From Cristatella mucedo (lineage: Eukaryota; Bryozoa; Phylactolaemata; Cristatellidae), in assembly GCA_009760855.2 (NCBI GenBank), contig WPIO01000223.1:153501-217500 (forward strand): DNA of 64,000 bases, written 5' to 3'. The position numbers were made by a program, and so were the translations under genes. The notes below the pieces were generated by a model that did no database searches, was not told the origin of the DNA, and was given only the letters and a program-made list of their open reading frames with translations. Of the stretch, positions 57,430-64,000 are shown one piece after another (within the stretch, counting starts at the first letter, position 1; the number at the start of each line of letters is the position of its first letter).

Positions 57430-57875
57430 TCTACTCCACCACCAGGCTAGGCTTCGTAGCACGTGCTTTTCGGAATTTAATCGCTTACAGATACCTTGCA
57501 CAAACCTCATATTCTTAGGAGACCCTGCCTTTAGTTCTTATGCTCCCAAAGCCTGGAGCTCACTTCCGACTTGTCACGACATCTGCTGACTTTACCACAT
57601 TTAAAAAGAAACTGAAACACATCTATTTATCACAGCATTCAGTGCTTCTATGGGATTCGTTCTTAGTGAACTTATGAGTGTTCACACTGTGCATGTTGCC
57701 ACTAACCATATTCGCATGTTAACAGTGTATATGTCATCTCTTTTCCATGTTATGCTTGTTGTCATTGAGCATGCTACCACTAACCATTCGATTGTGCTTC
57801 CTTGGCAGCAAATGAAACGTGCCTAGAAAGATATTGAGTTCTCCGATGAGGCTATAGCAAATTTAATAATATTGT
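57430..57875 (+). mobile_element. LINE family 1 3' fragment
   Basis: CCAGGCTAGGCTTCGTAGCA, GCTCCCAAAGCCTGGAG and 3' UTR words, ending in GAAACGTGCCTAGAAAGATA and ATTGTTATC. Confidence 0.75.
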
Positions 57876-58009
57876 TATCATTATACTTCACTAAAACTGA
57901 CCTAGAGAAGATGTCGCACATCGACCAAATGAGCTGGCTTGGCAAAACCCTACTGATCGCTGAATAATTGTCTGCACATCGCAAGCTAAAATACCGATGC
58001 TAGAATTAT

Positions 58010-59965
58010 TATTTTATTTTACGCCAATGCTGCCAGGTCTGACTCCCCAGATATTAAGGGCTCAGCCGAAAAGTTTTCAGCCTACTTTACTGAAAAAATT
58101 GTGCACATTCGTGCCTCCATTAAGCCCCCTCCGACCAAAGCAATCGCCGTTCCTCAACCTGTGACCTTTCTTAAAAGGTTCTCCGAAGTTTCTGCCAGTG
58201 ATGTGGCTGCCTTAAGAAGGTCTAGCAAAAAGAGCTCGTCTCCTGAAGACCCTATACCTTCATCTCTGTGGTCTTCACTTGCTGACCAACTTAGCCCTGT
58301 CATAACCAAGATTTTTAATGCTTCCTTGGGAAAAGGGGTCGTCCCCAAGTCCTTAAAATCGGCAATATTTAGACCTATTCTTAAAAAGCCTGGATTAGAC
58401 ACAGAGGTCCTAGCAAACTATCGTCCAGTTTCTCTTCTTCCGTTCTTATCAAAGATTCTTGAAAAAATTGTTGCTAAGCAGCTAGTTAAACATATTGAAA
58501 ATAATGGAATGTCAGAAACATTTCAATCAGGTTTCAAGAGGCAGCACTCTACTGAAACTGCTCTCCTCCGTGTTAACAATGACATTCTACGTGGCAACGA
58601 CGACGGGAATGTCACTACCTTAGCCCTGCTAGATCTGCCTGCTGCCTTCGACACCATTGACCACGAAGTTCTGCTTGAACGATTGAGAACAGCGATTGGT
58701 CTGGCAGACGAAGCACTGGCGTGGTTTAAATCCTACTTGTCTGATCGTGTTCAATCCGTGTCGTGTGGGGACCAGGTCTCAGACATGGAAAGGGTCACTT
58801 GTGGAGTCCCTCAAGGGTCTGTACTTGGTCCCTTGCTGTTCTCCATTTATACGCAACCTCTTGGAAAAGTGATTAAGGCCCATGGAATAGGATATCACTT
58901 CTATGCTGACGATACTCAGTTGTATTTGTCTTTTAAACCGTCGGAGTCTGCTGCAGCAACTGAGAAACTGAATGCTTGCCTTGCCGATATTCGATCCTGG
59001 ATGTCGGAAAACTTCCTGAAATTAAATGACGATAAAACCGAACTGCTTCTCATAGGACACCCTAAGCGTGTGGCTGGATTAAAAGGCTTTGCTGTTCTAA
59101 TAGGTGATGCTATTGTGCGACCTTCACCACGTGCTCGTTCGTAATCTAGGTGTCGTGTTCGACAGCTGCCTCAATTTCAAAAGCTTCATTCAGAAGACTG
59201 CCTCTACAGCTAGCCATCACATCCGATCCCTATCCAAGATTAGAAGCTGTCTCCCACAGCGGCTTGTAAAAAAATTAACTAGCTCTTTAGTTCTGTCTCG
59301 GCTTGATTATTGTAATTCCCTTTTGGCTGGGCTACCAAAGAAAGCTATTATGCCACTACAGCGGACAACGAATATGGCTGCAAGGCTGGTCTTCAAGTCC
59401 CAGCGGTTTGAGCACGTGTCACCTTTGCTGAAAGAGCTAGGATGGTTGCCGGTTGAGCAAAGGATACAGAGCAAAGTTCTTACGCTGACCCACAAGGCCC
59501 GCCACGGCTCGGCTCCTTCGTTCCTAGCTGAACTGCTGCATCAGTTTCAGCCTGTTCGCGCCCTCAGGTCCTGTGTGGACAATAAATTAGCTGTCCCATT
59601 CCTCAGCTTAAAGACAGTTGGCGACAGAAGCTTGAGCTCTGCAGGTCCTAGACTGTGGAACTCGCTTCCACAATTCTTACGCAACGACATCTACTCTCCT
59701 GATGCCGACTATGGCACATCTTTTTGAGCGGTCCTGAGCTGCTACTTCCATGCTACTCACTACCTCAACTGCTCTCCTAACTCTGCTATGCTTCCCACTT
59801 TCTCTTTGTTGCGTGAGACGAAGTCTGTTGGCTACAGAATGCGTACCGAAAGCCGCTTAGGCTGTGAGTGCGCTATACAAAACTCTCCTGCGTAACGCCC
59901 ACATGGTCTTTATGACTTTGTGGAGTTACTGACGGAGATACATTACATTACATTACATTACATAT
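58010..59965 (+). pseudogene. LINE family 2 reverse transcriptase copy, frameshifted
   Basis: The frame from about 58010 to 59144 encodes a reverse transcriptase: [77 protein letters not shown] and [16 protein letters not shown] frameshift near 59135 moves the C-terminus (VRNLGVVFDSCLNFKSFI, SRLDYCNSLLAGLPKKAI, LGWLPVEQRIQSKVL) to another frame, ending by 59727. The 3' UTR ends in ACATT repeats (59936-59965). It is 5'-truncated, without endonuclease. DLPAAFD in place of DLSAAFD is a local substitution. This is a distinct family from family 1 with a different 3' end. Confidence 0.88.
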
Positions 59966-60239
59966 GATGCTGCTGCTTGGACAGGAAGGACACGAGTAAC
60001 CTTCTCACCTCTGCAACCTGTTACATGCCAAGAATTCAATCTTGTAACTATGGCATGGCAAACTAATTGGTGAGGTCACGGTCTACAGCAAGTTACGAGG
60101 CTGTTGTAGGTTTCCGGAGGTAACATCAGAGCCCTTGTCTATAACCGTATATGTACATGACATGTGGTGGTGTGATACAAACCAATGCCCTAGGCTTATC
60201 GACAGATGATCCCAGGATAAATTCATGTTCGCTAATTGT

Positions 60240-60335
60240 AATAATTATAATAATAATACAATTTGTTAGAGCACCCTCAGAGAGTCCAATCTCTTTCTAG
60301 GCACTTTAGATTTGCTGCAAAGAAAGCATGATCAA
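60240..60335 (-). mobile_element. LINE family 1 tail
   Basis: AATAATAATACAATTTG, GCACCCTCAGAGAGTCCAAT and CTAGGCACTTTAGATTTGC. Confidence 0.75.
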
Positions 60336-60955
60336 ATGGTTAGTGTTAGATGTATTGCTTCTAACTGTTAGGTAAAGCATGACACCATATACTAAAGCAG
60401 ACAAAATTCTGCGAAGCGTAATGTCAGGCAGGCAAATGAGATCGTTCATGAGACATTGCTCAAACTGCAATGCCTGCTCATTCTTGCACAAAAGCAGACT
60501 AAGAAAAGTATAGACCTGCAAAACGAGCATGCACAATATCCACGGCTTGTGTATGCTTGCTTTTTGTAAGTGCACGGCTGTTTATGAAAATGTGTACCGA
60601 CATACACACACATAAACACACACCAGCACAAGAGTCTGCCAAACAGAAGATGAACTGCCAACGTCTGTACCTCAGTCCGCCTAACGATGGCAGTTGGTAG
60701 AATCTCAGCCTTAGGATTATTGGGCAGCAGAGAGCTGTGAGCAACCCCTGCAAAACGGTACTGAGGCGGGTTAGGCAGTGTGAGTGGAAAAATGAGGCTA
60801 GTGATGGTGCCACATTGGCAAGAAAGCAAGCACAAGCCGAAGGATAAAAGAGAGCTTCGCAGGACAAACAAAGCAGGCACTGCTAAACCGACCGTCCGAC
60901 TACCGCAAAGTAGAAGCCAGCAGAACGAATGCATTTCGCTGAAGGCTGCCATTAA
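60336..60955. other. Unannotated stretch
   Basis: No gene recognised. An ACAC-rich patch lies at 60600-60625, and open frames on the minus strand have no family match. Confidence 0.35.
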
Positions 60956-60956
60956 C

Positions 60957-61030
60957 ATAATAGTAAGGATAATGCACTTGATAATGCGCCCTCAGAGAAC
61001 TTGATCTCTCTTTCTAGACGCTTTACGCAA
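60957..61030 (-). mobile_element. LINE family 1 tail
   Basis: ATGCACTTGATAATGCGCCC, AGAGAACTTGATCTCTC and CTAGACGCTTTACGC. Confidence 0.75.
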
Positions 61031-61141
61031 CGCATCGTATTGGTCTTTCGACGGGGAAAACAAAGCCATGCGACGGCTCGTTTCGACAGCTCATTTCGAT
61101 CCATACAGGCATAGGCTCCCAGCCCGGAAGACGGAGCCGTC

Positions 61142-61404
61142 TGTAGCCGAGTTCCAGGGGTCAGAGGCCATTTCCCACCAAGCCCAGCCATGCTCAGGTC
61201 ACGTCCCCGCTCGCCGTGCCGCTGAGCTACGGTAAGACGAGCGGCCGCCAGAGTAGACCTCTTTATAATATGGCATGCGCCAATCACAACAGGGGAACTA
61301 AACAAGTCTACAGGGGATCCTACACAAGGTAAACTATAGGGGTTCAAGACGACGAAGCAAGCGCGAACAACGCGTTAGCTGGTCAGTCGGCTTCCGCAGT
61401 CCCA
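61142..61404. repeat. Left terminal direct repeat
   Basis: 263 bp; preceded by CCGTC. See the element entry. Confidence 0.75.
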
Positions 61405-62197
61405 CCGTTGTACCGACTCCGTTTCAACAGTCAGAGCATACGCCGCAAAAGATCCGGCTAGCTGAGTAACTGCTTGGCTAGTCGGAGTCGAGTCTACCGC
61501 AGTCGAGAGCTTCACCGAAAGACGCCAACTCACGGGGGGGGGGGCCACGAACACGTGGAACGGGGAATATATGTCACAACAACGAGCGTGGTAGCCAGCT
61601 CGTCTCGGGTATTGGGCACTCATTGCCTTGCGCGCGTGGCCGTATCGCCGGAGTACGCCTGCACCCATCCAGGTGCATAACTCGGCGAGACCGGGAGCCT
61701 CCAACAGACCACGACTTAGCCGGCCAACTTCCGTTACCCTGGAGCCCCGGTGACTTCTCGTCACTGCACATCCAGCCATGCCCATAGATCAGACACCGGC
61801 CTAGCCTGTAACCCTTCTCTCATTACAGCCGTAACCCAGCCAACCGAACCTAATCTGAGTACGTACGTATGAAAAGGTTAAGGTTGAACGAAAGGCACCG
61901 TCTCAGCACGCAGTTTCGGTTCGTAAAAATAGCTCATCTTAATTTCCGCCCAAATTTGAGTTTCATTTAGCACATGTGAATGATGATTATTTATTTCTGT
62001 GATCACGCCTAGATTGTCAGCGTAAAATCAACACATTTTGACGGCCTCGGCGAGCTAACGGCTACGCGAGCTAAACCTGCCAAATTATGACGGTTAATAT
62101 TAACTATTATTCGCGATTGTGAGATTATGCGATTATTCGTGATGATGAGATTGTGCACTGGGGAAGCTCTCAGCTTAGCCGCGATGGGAGCCCTTGC

Positions 62198-62437
62198 CTT
62201 AGTGGGGTCGACTAGGGCGCCTAGTTCAGACCCAGCTCCTGATCCACCTAGCTATGGTTAGAATGGAGCTTTAATGCAGGCGATGCGGTTAGGAGATTGG
62301 GCGACTAATGTGCTTGACTTAGCGGGTTCGACTGGGACACCTAGTACAGGCCCGGCTCTTGGTCCACCCGCTAAAGTTAGAATGAAGCCTGGTGCAGACG
62401 ATGCGGCCACGATGTTCATCGACTAATGTGCTGAAGT
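62198..62437. repeat. Tandem repeat, period 120 bp, two units
   Basis: CTTAGTGGGGTCGACTAGG (62198) recurs as CTTAGCGGGTTCGACTGGG (62318); both units carry GTTAGAATG and GCGACTAATGTGCT/TCGACTAATGTGCT. It lies inside the element. Confidence 0.85.
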
Positions 62438-62953
62438 AGAAATAGCAGCTACGCGCGAGGTCAGGAGTTTAGAGGAGAGATAATATAATGGGACGATTGA
62501 CAGAGCTCGGGGCTGCAGCTTCGGTAGTCGATCCGAGACTACGCCTCGAGAGCACGAGAGACGAACCTACGGCGACGAACAGCTAAGTGCAACTTAGACT
62601 GGGCAGTTGTGTTCTGCCGGCTACTCAGCTAGCCGCTCGTATCTTGGGGTGCTGTAGCGGCCCGCCTTCGGGGTTGGGACCATCGCCAGCGACGCGCGCT
62701 TAGGATAGTTTTTATACGCGGGCTTCGGGAGTTCTCGCGCAGTTAACTCCGTCGGTCCGGTGCGCGCCGCGTTTAGCGCTTGCGCCGGCGCGTAGCCACT
62801 GTTACTAACAGGCCCGCAATAAACTGTCGCTTTCGGCGCCCTGTTGTGGCCGCTCGTGTTTTAACCGCACTGCAGCGCCGCATCGCACAGGCCACCGGTA
62901 GAGAGCCGGGACGAGCTTTTCTGCTCGGTTACAGTTGTGCGACGGTTTATCGC

Positions 62954-63222
62954 TGTAGCCGAGTTCCAGGGGTCAGAGGCCATTTCCCGCCAAGCCCCGC
63001 CATGCTCCGGCCACGCTGCCGCTCGCCATGCCGCTGAGCGAGGGTAAGACGAGCAGCAGTCAGCTTGAACCTCTTTATAATAACGCATGCGCCAAAAACA
63101 ACAGGGGAACCAAACAAGTCTACAGGGAGGGTCCTAAACAAAAGCGCACTATAGGGGCGCAAAACGACGCAGCAAGCGCGAACAAACGTGTTAGTTGGGG
63201 TCAGTTGGCTTCCAACGTCACA
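62954..63222. repeat. Right terminal direct repeat
   Basis: 269 bp; followed by CCGTC. See the element entry. Confidence 0.75.
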
Positions 63223-63254
63223 CCGTCACCTGCCCCCGTCCCACCGGAACAAGC

Positions 63255-63625
63255 GTACGACCAGGCACTTAGTTCGTGTGCTCCCAAAGCATTTAACTCC
63301 ATCCCGACTTGCGCCAGAACATCCCCTGACTTGACCACTTTAAAAAAAAAAAACTTAAAAACACACCTTTTTAGGACAGCATTTAGTGGGTCCCTGTGAT
63401 TCGTCCTTCATGTGCTTATGCGTGCTGACACTGATCATGCTGCCACTAACCACATTTGCATGCTGACCCTGTGCATGTCACCCTAACCACGTTGTTCATG
63501 TTGTTTATCAAGCCTGACGTTACTCACGATTCAATCGCGTTTCCCTTTGCAGCAAATGTAAAGCGCCTAGGAAGAGATTGAATTCTCTGAGGGTGCTTTA
63601 TCAAGTGCTTTATTATTATTATTCG
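63255..63625 (+). mobile_element. LINE family 1 3' end
   Basis: GTGTGCTCCCAAAGCATTTA, CGCCAGAACATCCCCTGAC, an A run, 3' UTR words, GTAAAGCGCCTAGGAAGAGA, TTCTCTGAGGGTGCTTT and (ATT)n. Confidence 0.85.
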
Positions 63626-63649
63626 GTGGCGTCCACCAAATCTTCCTGG

Positions 63650-64000
63650 CGCTGTCTCGTCAGTCGCCGGCGAACCGCCGGCCGTACTCCCTCGCTTTCA
63701 GAGAAACGTGTACGGCAAATAGCAGCGTCGGCGTCGAGACGGAGCCGAAGACGAAGAAAGAACTCTTAGCGGGCGTCGCTCTACCATTACGTAACTAGCC
63801 GGACGACAATGGGGTTGACAAGCCAGCCAATATCAATCATCTCAGCGACCTCTGCGTTCTCATGGTCACAGCTCGAGAGCGCAGGTGCTCTTCAGCCACT
63901 TTTTTTTGTTCTCACGGAAACCGTCCAGCAACTCTAGGACTTCTGGCGGCGACAGCGACCCTGGGCAAGCGTTGCCCTATCGTCGAATTGCTAGCCGGGA
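63650..64000. repeat. Dispersed repeat R4, inverted copy cut by window end
   Basis: Reverse-complement match to 21536-21935 (GTTCTCACGGAAACCGTCC, TGGGCAAGCGTTGCCCT). Confidence 0.55.

Larger units (their letters stand above)
61137..63227. mobile_element. Non-coding element with terminal direct repeats (LTR/TRIM-like) and 5-bp target duplication
   Basis: Two direct repeats, 61142-61404 and 62954-63222, begin TGTAGCCGAGTTCCAGGGGT and end CCCA and CACA. They flank a 1.55-kb interior. CCGTC precedes the left repeat (61137-61141) and follows the right one (63223-63227). TG...CA ends and a 5-bp duplication are the LTR retrotransposon signature. A TATA-like CTTTATAATA lies inside each repeat. The interior has no gag, protease, integrase or reverse transcriptase frame and no clear primer-binding site or polypurine tract, so orientation is unknown. 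The repeats differ at many positions (about 85% alike by eye), so the insertion is old. Two independent insertions of a short repeat remain possible. Confidence 0.6.

Overview
This is animal genomic DNA: a split gene with large introns, a Death-domain exon, tRNA-derived SINEs, CR1/L2-type LINEs, a Tc1-type remnant and many (AG)n, (GT)n and (AT)n microsatellites. An aquatic invertebrate is plausible, but the sequence does not fix the phylum. There are no bacterial operons, CRISPR arrays, rRNAs or convincing free-standing tRNA genes.

The main gene is a complete SAS-6 (centriolar cartwheel protein) gene on the + strand at 32554-56429. I assembled it by hand as 14 exons whose phases all agree and whose summed CDS is 1995 nt (664 codons plus stop), close to the vertebrate protein length as I remember it. 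Its introns are packed with repeats: LINE copies in both orientations, tRNA-SINEs, a Tc1-like remnant and microsatellites.

The most interesting feature is a second SAS-6 5' half at 5527-8297, in the same orientation. It lies in a direct segmental duplication (about 1.64-8.7 kb against 23.66-36.7 kb; the second copy carries about 4.9 kb of extra sequence at 24.03-28.93 kb). This copy holds exons 1-7 only. Every exon-length difference from the intact gene is a multiple of three, no stop appears, and a destroyed donor in exon 4 is replaced by an upstream donor in the same phase. It ends in phase 0, so it could splice into exon 8 of the intact gene as an alternative head cassette, or encode a short head-plus-neck paralogue. 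A neighbouring minus-strand Death-domain exon in the same duplicated block is intact in copy 2 (30562-30911) but frameshifted in copy 1 (3495-3846), so the block as a whole has not simply stayed free of indels.

Layout: 0-1.35 kb LINE family 1 fragments; 1.64-8.7 kb duplicated block copy 1; 8.7-23.6 kb repeats, tandem repeats and a few weak candidate exons (9966, 12185, 20544); 23.66-36.7 kb duplicated block copy 2; 32.55-56.43 kb SAS-6; 57.4-60 kb LINE fragments including a family 2 reverse transcriptase; 61.14-63.22 kb a non-coding element with about 265-bp terminal direct repeats and a 5-bp target duplication; 63.25-64 kb more LINE and dispersed repeat.

About twenty copies of a short LINE 3' tail are scattered through the window. 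The tail folds as a stem-loop with paired substitutions between copies, is shared with a tRNA-SINE family, and in SAS-6 supplies the splice acceptor of exon 5.
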